Assembly: GCA_007115975.1 (NCBI GenBank)
Contig: SKJJ01000141.1
Location: forward strand, 1-53,181
Length of the DNA: 53,181 nucleotides
DNA from: Chitinispirillum sp.
Lineage (GTDB): Bacteria > Fibrobacterota > Chitinivibrionia > Chitinivibrionales > Chitinispirillaceae
Reading direction: 5' to 3'
Below, in pieces: positions 46,859 through 53,181 of this stretch. Each line of letters begins with the position of its first letter. The first letter of the stretch is position 1. Below the pieces are notes generated by a model. It searched no databases, was not told the origin of the DNA, and was given only the letters and a program-made list of their open reading frames with translations. The position numbers and the translations under genes are program-made.

Positions 46859-48133
46859 TCATCCAAGAACATCAACGATCTCTTTCCACACCGTTTCAGA
46901 GACCCTTCCGGCCGACTCAACAAACTCCAATGTCTTCTCAGCTTCAGATTCGTGTATCTGACTGTTATGGATTCTGCATAGGTAATCACTTACATCCCTT
47001 GAACAGTGTATGACAGATGCGATTTTTTCATCGGCCATCTTACACGCTTCATCAAGAATACAATAGTTTGGTCCGTAAAAGACCGGGACACCATGAGCGG
47101 CAGGTTCGATAACCGAGTGTACCCCGGCCCCGAAACCCGCCCCGACATACGCACAGTGCCCGAACCGGTAAAGATCTGCCAGGATACCAACCTTGTCAAT
47201 GATCATGGCATCACTTCCATCACAGCCCTTCGATTGGGAGTAGACACAATAGGAAAAATTGTATTTTTGGAGTTTACCTATTGTTTCATCTATATCTTTT
47301 GGTGCCACTTCATGAGGCACAACCACAATTCTGTAATTATCTTTTGCTTGCGGTGTTTTTTCATAGAATGCTCTGACACCTTCCAGAACCACATCGTAAT
47401 CGGATGGGATAACACTGCCGAGCATGATGTTTCTGCGGTCCAGAATATTTTGTGTAAAATAGCTTTTATCCCTGTTTTTTTCTCTGCGGCAGATCACCTG
47501 ATCAAATCGCGAGTCTCCCGTTACTTTCACCTTAGCCCCTGGTGCAAGGCTCAGGATATTCTTTTGTATCCTCTGGGATCCACAAAGCACAAGATCAAAC
47601 AGCTCGAAAATTTTCCGGTTTGCCGAACGAAACGGGAATTTGAACCGAAGCGAATTTTCATAGATATTGGCATTGATAAAAACTGTTTTGATCCTCAAAA
47701 GCGAAGATGCAACGATATGTGAGGGCCAAAGGTCATGCCTGTTTACCACGTATGCCAGCGGTCTGGTCTTTTTGAAAAACAGAATGGCTGATACAAATGA
47801 GTCCTTGGGGTGGTAGCATACTGCATCAAAGTGCGGTGACCCTTTTTCCTTGTTGTAAATTGTCGGTGAGGAGAAGGTCTGTAACACGAAATATCTTTTT
47901 CTGTCGATAATGGATAGAAGCGGTTTGAGCTGTTCAAACTCTCCGGCAGAGGCAGCGTGAACAATCAGCAATGCTCTACCCCCTCTTTTTTCCCCGATTA
48001 TTCGAAATGCCTCTCTTCTCAGTTTTCTCTCTTTGCCAAACCGTTCTCTCATCTTTGGCAGCAGAAACATTACCAGCTTGATTGGAGGCCATATGAGAGG
48101 AGAGATAAGAATATAGAAAGAAAGCTGCAGCAT
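46859..48133 (-). CDS. Kdo-transferase (GT30/WaaA)-like glycosyltransferase
   Basis: From the ATG at 48133 (AAGGA 9 bases upstream) the protein is 424 residues. It has an N-terminal membrane segment (about 3-22) and the WaaA-type motifs LIVHAASAGEFEQLKPLL, FINANIYENS, RIVVVPHEVAP, and GAGFGAGVHSVIEPAAHGVPVFYGPN (donor-binding). Canonical WaaA adds Kdo to lipid A. Here it lies in an operon making a nonulosonate (NeuB, KdsC-like, NeuA), so it may be a paralogue that transfers that nine-carbon sugar, or it may be the housekeeping WaaA. Sequence alone does not decide. Confidence 0.8.
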   Translation of the reverse strand: MLQLSFYILISPLIWPPIKLVMFLLPKMRERFGKERKLRREAFRIIGEKRGGRALLIVHAASAGEFEQLKPLLSIIDRKRYFVLQTFSSPTIYNKEKGSPHFDAVCYHPKDSFVSAILFFKKTRPLAYVVNRHDLWPSHIVASSLLRIKTVFINANIYENSLRFKFPFRSANRKIFELFDLVLCGSQRIQKNILSLAPGAKVKVTGDSRFDQVICRREKNRDKSYFTQNILDRRNIMLGSVIPSDYDVVLEGVRAFYEKTPQAKDNYRIVVVPHEVAPKDIDETIGKLQKYNFSYCVYSQSKGCDGSDAMIIDKVGILADLYRFGHCAYVGAGFGAGVHSVIEPAAHGVPVFYGPNYCILDEACKMADEKIASVIHCSRDVSDYLCRIHNSQIHESEAEKTLEFVESAGRVSETVWKEIVDVLG

Positions 48134-48170
48134 GGTACTATTTCCTTGGCAGGGGTAGAAAAAACAAGCG

Positions 48171-48668
48171 TTACTTCTTTGCACTCAAAATGGCGTCAAC
48201 GAAATCCCTGAACGCTCCCTCACCGCCTTTTCTTTTGGTAACATAGTCCGGCTGATAGTTACCGACAAGAGGGCTGTTAGGGACGATGGCGGTAAGTCCC
48301 GCTATTTCCAGTGCGCCAAGATCATTTATATCATCACCGATATAGGCGGTCTGCGACAGATCGACCCCGGTATTTTTACAGATCTCCTTTAGCCTAAACG
48401 CCTTGTCCAGCTCTCCCAGACACAGCTTTTCTATGTTAAGCTTTTTTGCTCTGGCTTTCACAACTGCAGAGTTTTCACCGGTGATAATTGCAACCTCGAT
48501 CCCCGCTTCTCTGAGCATCGCCACTGCCATTCCGTCATAGGTGGAAAACGCCTTGAGCTGTTCTCCCTGAGCAGAGTAGTACATGGTTGCATCAGTCCAG
48601 ACACCATCAATATCGGTTGCGACCAGCTTTATATCTTTTGCTTTATTTATAAAAGTAGCACTTACCAT
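48171..48668 (-). CDS. KdsC-like HAD phosphatase (nonulosonate/Kdo phosphate)
   Basis: The 165-residue protein is a minimal HAD phosphatase of the KdsC subfamily: nucleophile loop VATDIDGVWTDA, then IITGENS, DKAFRLKEI and IGDDINDLGAL with the metal Asps. The C-terminal KGGEGAFRDF is the signature loop of KdsC. It hydrolyses Kdo-8-phosphate or, in KDN/sialic acid pathways, a nine-carbon acid 9-phosphate. It overlaps the neuB stop by 7 bases, so the 9-phosphate role is the better contextual guess. Confidence 0.85.
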   Translation of the reverse strand: MVSATFINKAKDIKLVATDIDGVWTDATMYYSAQGEQLKAFSTYDGMAVAMLREAGIEVAIITGENSAVVKARAKKLNIEKLCLGELDKAFRLKEICKNTGVDLSQTAYIGDDINDLGALEIAGLTAIVPNSPLVGNYQPDYVTKRKGGEGAFRDFVDAILSAKK

Positions 48669-49711
48669 TGTATGTCCTGCTCCTTTATAACGGTATCAGC
48701 AGTTATATCTCTGAGGGCCTTCTTACCAGTCACCAGCGCTATTTTGGTGGGGGAGATACCGGTACCTGGCCCCTTCGTTGTAAGCATCTGTGGTGTAATC
48801 ACTGTCCCTTGAGCAATGTCTGAGGCAGCAACAATGCTCTTGGTCAGTTTAGTGAAAATAGGGTGTTCGGATTGCTGAATCTCTTTTTCAAAACACCCCA
48901 TGGCCTCTGTTGTATGTCTGATATCTCTCACCATTTTCGCAAACCCCTGCGGTTCGAGGGATGCAGCGTGATCACCGCCTTTCATGGTTCTGTCGAGAGT
49001 AAAGTGGCGCTCGATTATACAGGCTCCAAGTCCCACGGCAACCGGGGGAATTGCTATTCCCTGCTCATGCCCCGAAAACCCGATTACAGCATCGGGGAAC
49101 TCCCTTTTAAAGGTATGGATCACATTAAGGTTTATCTCATCAAACCGAGACGGGTAAGTTGAAGTACACTGTAAAATTGCAATCTGCAGGTTCTGTTTTT
49201 TTACTGTATTGTACGCCATCTTTACATCTTCAAGTGATGCCATTCCCGTGGAGAGAATAACCGGTTTTCCTTTTGCAGCCGTGTGTTCAAGAAGCGGAAG
49301 ATTGGTAAGATCGGCCGATGCCATCTTGAAAAAGAGAATTCCTGCACTGTCCAGAAAATCTATACTCTCCTCGTCCCAGCCCGAAGCGCAGAAGATGATA
49401 TCGTTTTTCCTGCAGCACTCCTGCAGTTCTCCATAGTCCTCTTCGCTCAGTTCCAAAGCCTGCTTATGCTCTCCATAGGTTTTCCCAAAACTGTTGGAGT
49501 TTACGTAAGGCATATCAAGGCCTTCTCTTGTAAGGATCCTGCTTATGCACCGTTTCTGAAATTTAACTGCATCAGCACCACATCTTTTCGCCTCGATTAT
49601 AAGTTTTTTTGCTATCTCCCTGTCACCCTGATGATTGATACCAATCTCAGCGATAATAAATACAGGATGGCCCTGTCCTACGATTGTATCACCAATACTT
49701 ATAAAACCCAT
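48662..49711 (-). CDS. neuB: NeuB-family nonulosonate synthase (sialic acid or KDN 9-phosphate synthase)
   Basis: The 349-residue enzyme condenses phosphoenolpyruvate with a six-carbon amino sugar or mannose derivative. The NeuB TIM-barrel is complete (FIIAEIGINHQGDREIAKKLI, ADAVKFQKR, FFKMASADLTNLPLL, ILQCTSTYPSRF, IGFSGHEQG, ERHFTLDRTMKGGDHAASLEP). A C-terminal SAF/antifreeze-like domain follows (AQGTVITPQMLTTKGPGTGISP). The HAD phosphatase gene overlaps it and neuA lies 17 bases upstream, as in phosphorylated-substrate pathways. No NeuC epimerase is present, so the substrate sugar (ManNAc-6-P or Man-6-P) is not determined. Confidence 0.9.
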   Translation of the reverse strand: MGFISIGDTIVGQGHPVFIIAEIGINHQGDREIAKKLIIEAKRCGADAVKFQKRCISRILTREGLDMPYVNSNSFGKTYGEHKQALELSEEDYGELQECCRKNDIIFCASGWDEESIDFLDSAGILFFKMASADLTNLPLLEHTAAKGKPVILSTGMASLEDVKMAYNTVKKQNLQIAILQCTSTYPSRFDEINLNVIHTFKREFPDAVIGFSGHEQGIAIPPVAVGLGACIIERHFTLDRTMKGGDHAASLEPQGFAKMVRDIRHTTEAMGCFEKEIQQSEHPIFTKLTKSIVAASDIAQGTVITPQMLTTKGPGTGISPTKIALVTGKKALRDITADTVIKEQDIQW

Positions 49712-49728
49712 TATTTACCCCTTGTACG

Positions 49729-50418
49729 TTAATCATCGTGCCGGATCTTCTCCGCTATCTTCTCCAGTATTTCAAAATCAGTCTCCGTGTCAATCTCATA
49801 GCTGTACTCTTGGTCGAATATAACATAGCCGATCCTCCCCCCCAACCTGTTGGAGGTGTTGCGGAAGTGGTCCGCTGAAAAAATATAGAGCGAGCCGTTT
49901 TCCACATACCTGCAATTCTCAGGTGTAATATCCTGGCGCCTCGGGCGATTGACATAATCATATTCGGCCACTGCCTCATCACCCCTTATTTTCCAGAAGA
50001 ACCGGTGGGTTGGAGATATGCTGAGGAGAGAGTCATACTGTCCCTGCGCAAATGTATTCAGTGCCTCAGCTATTGCGTTTACAGGACGAATGGGACTGGT
50101 AGCCTGCAAAAAGACAATCGTCTGAGGATCAGTTCCGGTAACGGCCATATGATCTATGGCGTGTGCAATGGCACTCTCCGAAGTAGCCGTATCACCTGAA
50201 ATCTCAACAGGTCTTTTGATAATTTCTGCCCCGGCAGCTTTGGCAATCTCCGCTATTTGGTCATTATCGGTAGTGACAACGACACGATCTATGCGTGGTA
50301 CATTCAAAGCCTGTTCGATAGAATGAACGACCAGTGGCTTACCCGCAAAGGGCCGAATATTTTTACCCTTAACCCCTTTGCTGCCGCCTCTTGCCGGAAT
50401 GATTGCAACCACACTCAT
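49729..50418 (-). CDS. neuA: Acylneuraminate (CMP-nonulosonate) cytidylyltransferase
   Basis: The 229-residue enzyme activates a nonulosonic acid with CTP. It carries the N-terminal VAIIPARGGSKGVKGKNIRP nucleotide loop, VVVTTDNDQIAEIA, IVFLQATSPIRP, CRYVENGSLYIFSADHF and the C-terminal YEIDTETDFEILE, all typical of NeuA rather than KdsB. The product CMP-sugar is the donor for the GT29-like enzyme and perhaps the GT30-like one. First gene of the minus-strand operon neuA-neuB-kdsC-like-GT30-like. Confidence 0.92.
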   Translation of the reverse strand: MSVVAIIPARGGSKGVKGKNIRPFAGKPLVVHSIEQALNVPRIDRVVVTTDNDQIAEIAKAAGAEIIKRPVEISGDTATSESAIAHAIDHMAVTGTDPQTIVFLQATSPIRPVNAIAEALNTFAQGQYDSLLSISPTHRFFWKIRGDEAVAEYDYVNRPRRQDITPENCRYVENGSLYIFSADHFRNTSNRLGGRIGYVIFDQEYSYEIDTETDFEILEKIAEKIRHDD

Positions 50419-50664
50419 ATAAATATCCGTGAACAGATTAATTTCAGAACCGTTTACGCAGTTGTTTTATCGGTTGAATTATTGGCAAAATAGTTTATTG
50501 CCTCTGAAAAAACGCCTTTTTTCCCCACTCGGGTACGGAATCGGGTTTCGCTTCCGGGTTTCGTACTTTTGTTTTATTTTCGAGACCCGGTCCCGAAAGC
50601 GAGGGGAACACTTCGTCCTGCTTAGCGTATTGGCGTAAACTTAAGTCTGATCCATCTTATTAGC
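50419..50664. other. Upstream region of neuA with an imperfect inverted repeat
   Basis: CGCTTCCGGGTTTCG (about 50549-50563) is largely complementary to CGAGACCCGGTCCCGAAAGCG (50580-50600). This may form an imperfect stem near the neuA promoter. No gene recognised. Confidence 0.4.
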
Positions 50665-50880
50665 ACCCCTGGAGAGCCCCCAAAACTCCCTCCCCAGACA
50701 ATGCTATTTGGCACAGAAATGCCAAGCTAACATTATCAATATTCCTTCCAAAGGGCATTTTTGAAAGAGATTGCCATTTTGCCGGAATATAGGGAGACTT
50801 CCGGATAGAGCCACTTGCTACCACCAATAGTGAGAACATATGCATAGACAAGATCTACAAATCCCCCCTCGGGGGCTTTT
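50665..50880. repeat. Repeat R2, inverted-core copy
   Basis: Left flank GGAGAGCCCCCAAAA (50671-50685), core of about 105 bases, then right flank GACTTCCGGATA (50796-50807) and ATGCATAGACAAGATCT (50840-50856) with a C/G-rich hairpin and TTTT. The flanks match the 53.0-kb copy directly. The core between them (for example GCTAACATTATCAATATT at 50726-50743) matches that copy only as reverse complement. Confidence 0.8.
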
Positions 50881-51014
50881 GGGGGCTAGCCAAGAAGACG
50901 AGTACAGGTCCGCGAGCTGCCTCGTTTTTGTATTAATCATCCATTTCGCCTCTCTAATGTTTTATATTTGCAGGTTACAAAATCCTATACCCGCTTCTCA
51001 AGGAATCCATCCCG

Positions 51015-52736
51015 ATGTATACAGATAATAATCCCAAACTGCTCGAAAAGTACTCCTCTGCCGTAACGCTCTCAGATATGGAGATGTTTTTGTTTCCGGA
51101 ACTGATCTATTCTCTTGTTATGGCGAATATAATGTCACCACGGCTCTGGTTGTGGAGAGAGGACCCATGGTTTAAAAAAATCGACAAAATGAACCCCCAG
51201 CGAAGAATCCAGCGACTGAAACAGTTCATTATGGATCACTTTTCCTTTAATCTTGACCTTGAAACCTGGGGGCTTACCACCAAAGAGAGCGAGCTGTCAC
51301 GATTCGAAACGTTTATAGACCGTTCCGTGCTCTCCGAAAGCAATGCTCTTTTTGGCTATGAAGGGGATAAATACTATTTCGACATCGACATACGACGCCA
51401 CTTCGGACTTGACAAATACACCTCCGATATCATCCCCTACTGGAAAACAGAGACTCTTGAGGCGATGGAGGCATTCAGGTTCAAGGACAATTACCCTGCA
51501 GGGGCCGGAGAGTGTGTCTCCCTTGCAGCCCTTTATGCAGCTGCATCATTTGTCGTGGCAAAAATCCCTTTGGGGGATATCTATCTGATGACCACTCCTC
51601 TTCACTCGCAAAACTACCTTGATGTCAATGATGGTATTCTGACCAATAACCGCCGCATCGTAACCAAGACAATGTGGTATAACGGAACAGAGCTTTCTGC
51701 CAAAGCCCGCAGAGCGCTGCAAAATGAACAGATCACACTGGTGGCACACAACAGTGGTTATATCCATACCACCTACGATAGAGCCACTATCAACCCCCAG
51801 GCTTACAGCACATTCAAAAGTAAGCTGCGCAACTATCTTAAAACAGAGATTAATTATGAGGTTATCGCCAACTTTCTTCGCTACAACTCAAAGCTTCAGT
51901 CCTGTTTTCAACTGACCCATGATTGTTGCGGAAAACCACGGTATATCGATGCAGAAAAAGTCTACAGCTATGAACACTCGAGTAAATTCCGTGTGGGCAG
52001 CTCAACCCAGAGCCACCTGCTCCAGGAAATAGAGGAAGATGACTATTATACCGAGGCTAACCCCAACAGAATTCTTCTCGAGGAGTTGGAGCGTTTCTTT
52101 ATAGAAAACCGGGTTCTTGTTGATGATGCTGAAACAATCGATAAATTGCTTAACCTCCTTCACCATAACTGTTTTAATGTTCAGACGGTTGTCCATGACC
52201 TGATTGAATTCTGTAAAATCACCCCCCGACTGCCCTCAGACAAGAAATATTTTAAAGAGGAGAAGACCATAGAGATGGATGGAGTAGGCGGCGCAGAAGA
52301 AGCGCAGGCCTATCTGCAGAGTATCCGTAACGAGAGTCTTATAGCGGACCTGGCATTTTCGGCTTTCAGAGATCTATCCACCACTCCATGGAAGCCATTC
52401 CTGAAAGCGGCTCTTCAGAGAAATCCTGTGTGCCTGCACGCGACAGAATCCAAAGATCTTAACAACATCTACTCTACTCTTATCTCCTTTCCAAACGAAT
52501 CGATCTACCCGGGCGATACCCGTTTAGCCCAACCCGATGAAGTCTGGAATTTTGGGCGTGGAGATGGGCTGGAGAGAGCACTGTGCCTGCTCGCTGTTTA
52601 CACCACCCGCTACCAAAGAGCGTTCAACTTCTCAATTGATGACAGGACGGTAATAGTTACCTTGGACGGACAAGAGTACCGGTTCCCCACCCGCAAAGCG
52701 GTCCCGCCGCCACGGATGTCTGATTTTGATTTTTGA
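51015..52736 (+). CDS. Unrecognised 573-residue protein with possible transglutaminase-like site
   Basis: Soluble, no signal peptide or membrane helix. The middle contains AGECVSLAALYAAASFVV (Cys167), then GDIYLMTTPLHSQNYLDVNDG (His197, Asp203 or Asp206). This Cys-(~30)-His-(6 to 9)-Asp order resembles the transglutaminase/papain-like triad, but the Asp is closer to the His than usual. Flanking parts are helical (about 10-130 and 350-500), and the C-terminal third holds an EVWNFGRGDGLERALCLL block. I do not recognise a named family. AAGGA lies 10 bases before the ATG. It stands alone between R2 copies. Base composition resembles its neighbours. Confidence 0.7.
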   Translation: MYTDNNPKLLEKYSSAVTLSDMEMFLFPELIYSLVMANIMSPRLWLWREDPWFKKIDKMNPQRRIQRLKQFIMDHFSFNLDLETWGLTTKESELSRFETFIDRSVLSESNALFGYEGDKYYFDIDIRRHFGLDKYTSDIIPYWKTETLEAMEAFRFKDNYPAGAGECVSLAALYAAASFVVAKIPLGDIYLMTTPLHSQNYLDVNDGILTNNRRIVTKTMWYNGTELSAKARRALQNEQITLVAHNSGYIHTTYDRATINPQAYSTFKSKLRNYLKTEINYEVIANFLRYNSKLQSCFQLTHDCCGKPRYIDAEKVYSYEHSSKFRVGSSTQSHLLQEIEEDDYYTEANPNRILLEELERFFIENRVLVDDAETIDKLLNLLHHNCFNVQTVVHDLIEFCKITPRLPSDKKYFKEEKTIEMDGVGGAEEAQAYLQSIRNESLIADLAFSAFRDLSTTPWKPFLKAALQRNPVCLHATESKDLNNIYSTLISFPNESIYPGDTRLAQPDEVWNFGRGDGLERALCLLAVYTTRYQRAFNFSIDDRTVIVTLDGQEYRFPTRKAVPPPRMSDFDF

Positions 52737-52764
52737 TGTGAGTGGATCAGAGCCGTCTCATCGG

Positions 52765-53181
52765 AGCCCCCTAAATCCCATAGGTGTTAAGTTAAGGCTT
52801 GTTTCATGCTCCGCTCACCCTGAGTCCCGACTTTACGTCGGGATCCGCCGGAGTCGAAGGGTTCCTGTACTACATTAAAAAGGGGACAGGAACCCTTCGA
52901 CTAGGAGCTCAGGGTGAGCGGAGCATACTATAGTGTTAAATATATTATAGATCGTTCCTTAACTTAACACCTATGCCCTAAATCCCCCTATATTCCAGCC
53001 AAATGGCAAATCGGTTTAAAAGTGCCTTTTGGAGGGAATACTGATAATGTTAGCCTGACATTTTCTTGCCAGATGGCATTATCGGAGGGGGACTTCCGGA
53101 TACAAACACTCACGTGTGGCCAAAAGTTGATAAAAATTAAATGCATGGGCAAGTTCTTCAAGTCCCCTACCGGGGATTTTA
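52765..53181. repeat. Repeat R2, forward-core copy interrupted by R1 copy C (runs off window edge)
   Basis: Left flank GGAGCCCCCTAAATCCC (52763-52779) is split by the R1 insertion and resumes at 52976. The core (for example GATAATGTTAGCC, 53043-53055) is followed by GACTTCCGGATA (53091-53102) and ATGCATGGGCAAGTTCT (53141-53157). It ends in CCCCTACCGGGGATTTT, a small terminator-like hairpin. Confidence 0.8.
52780..52974. mobile_element. R1 copy C: 195-bp palindromic MITE-like element
   Basis: Outer arms of 18 bp (52780-52797 / 52957-52974), inner arms of 19 bp (52806-52824 / 52908-52926) and central arms of 16 bp (52853-52868 / 52886-52901) are all perfect inverted repeats. A small exact hairpin TCCCGACTTTACGTCGGGA (52825-52843) sits inside. 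CCCTAAATCCC stands on both sides (52769-52779 and 52976-52986), as a target duplication would. It has no coding capacity. Confidence 0.75.

Noticed and set aside
1-53181. CRISPR array, rRNA or tRNA genes
   Set aside because: No regularly spaced short direct repeats and no tRNA- or rRNA-like stretches were noticed on reading the intergenic regions.

Overview
The window reads as chromosomal DNA of a Gram-negative, probably anaerobic or microaerophilic bacterium. It encodes a TonB/TolC/RND envelope, lipoproteins, LPS- and nonulosonate-type glycosyltransferases, a gingipain-like PorU-type type IX secretion protease, a class I superoxide reductase and a giant ATP-dependent acyl-CoA-dehydratase-activase-like iron-sulfur protein. 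That combination fits the FCB group, and I would guess Fibrobacterota (Chitinispirillum-like), but this is inference: no rRNA or other phylogenetic marker is present. I see no tRNA, rRNA, CRISPR array, insertion sequence with transposase, or prophage.

Layout. (1) 49-4202: a gene remnant, then a tight minus-strand operon DUF3450 - TtpC-like ExbB - ExbB - ExbD - TonB, matching the Vibrio TonB2/TtpC type of energy-transduction complex. (2) 4.8-12.1 kb: mostly single metabolic and stress genes: PLP aminotransferase, superoxide reductase, FMN-binding protein plus putative outer-membrane protein, PPC-domain protein, Na/Pi cotransporter-like protein, ThiE and a small twin zinc-finger protein. (3) 12.3-21.3 kb: a secreted hypothetical protein, the pyrimidine operon pyrR-pyrB-pyrC (possibly a leaderless transcript), a fasciclin lipoprotein, a PAC2 protein, an HD nucleotidase-like protein, an EAL phosphodiesterase and a lipoprotein. 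(4) 21.4-27.2 kb: a complete tripartite RND efflux operon (adaptor, pump, TolC). (5) 27.8-31.1 kb: Xer recombinase, then flotillin FloA with a membrane partner and a second FMN-binding protein. (6) 31.4-42 kb: PorU-like C25 protease, HD-GYP protein behind a consensus sigma70 promoter, and the 1466-residue activase fusion. (7) 42.6-50.4 kb: a cell-surface glycan island. Its plus-strand half has GT25, a CDP-glycerol-phosphotransferase-like protein, a LicC-like cytidylyltransferase, a LicD protein and a GT29-like sialyltransferase. Its minus-strand half has NeuA, NeuB, a KdsC-like phosphatase and a Kdo-transferase (GT30)-like protein. Together they look able to make and attach a CMP-activated nonulosonic acid (sialic acid or KDN type) and a phospho-alcohol substituent. 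(8) 51.0-52.7 kb: an unrecognised 573-residue protein with a possible Cys-His-Asp site, bracketed by repeats.

The most unusual non-coding signal is a set of modular, nested intergenic repeats. One family (R2; 6.4, 50.7 and 53.0 kb) keeps the same outer flanks around a core that is short in one copy and lies in opposite orientations in the other two. A second, palindromic family (R1; 8.8, 37.4 and 52.9 kb) has one near-perfect 195-bp copy inserted into an R2 unit with an apparent 11-bp target duplication. Two further repeat families (R3, R4) link the left edge, 6.2 kb and 27.6 kb.
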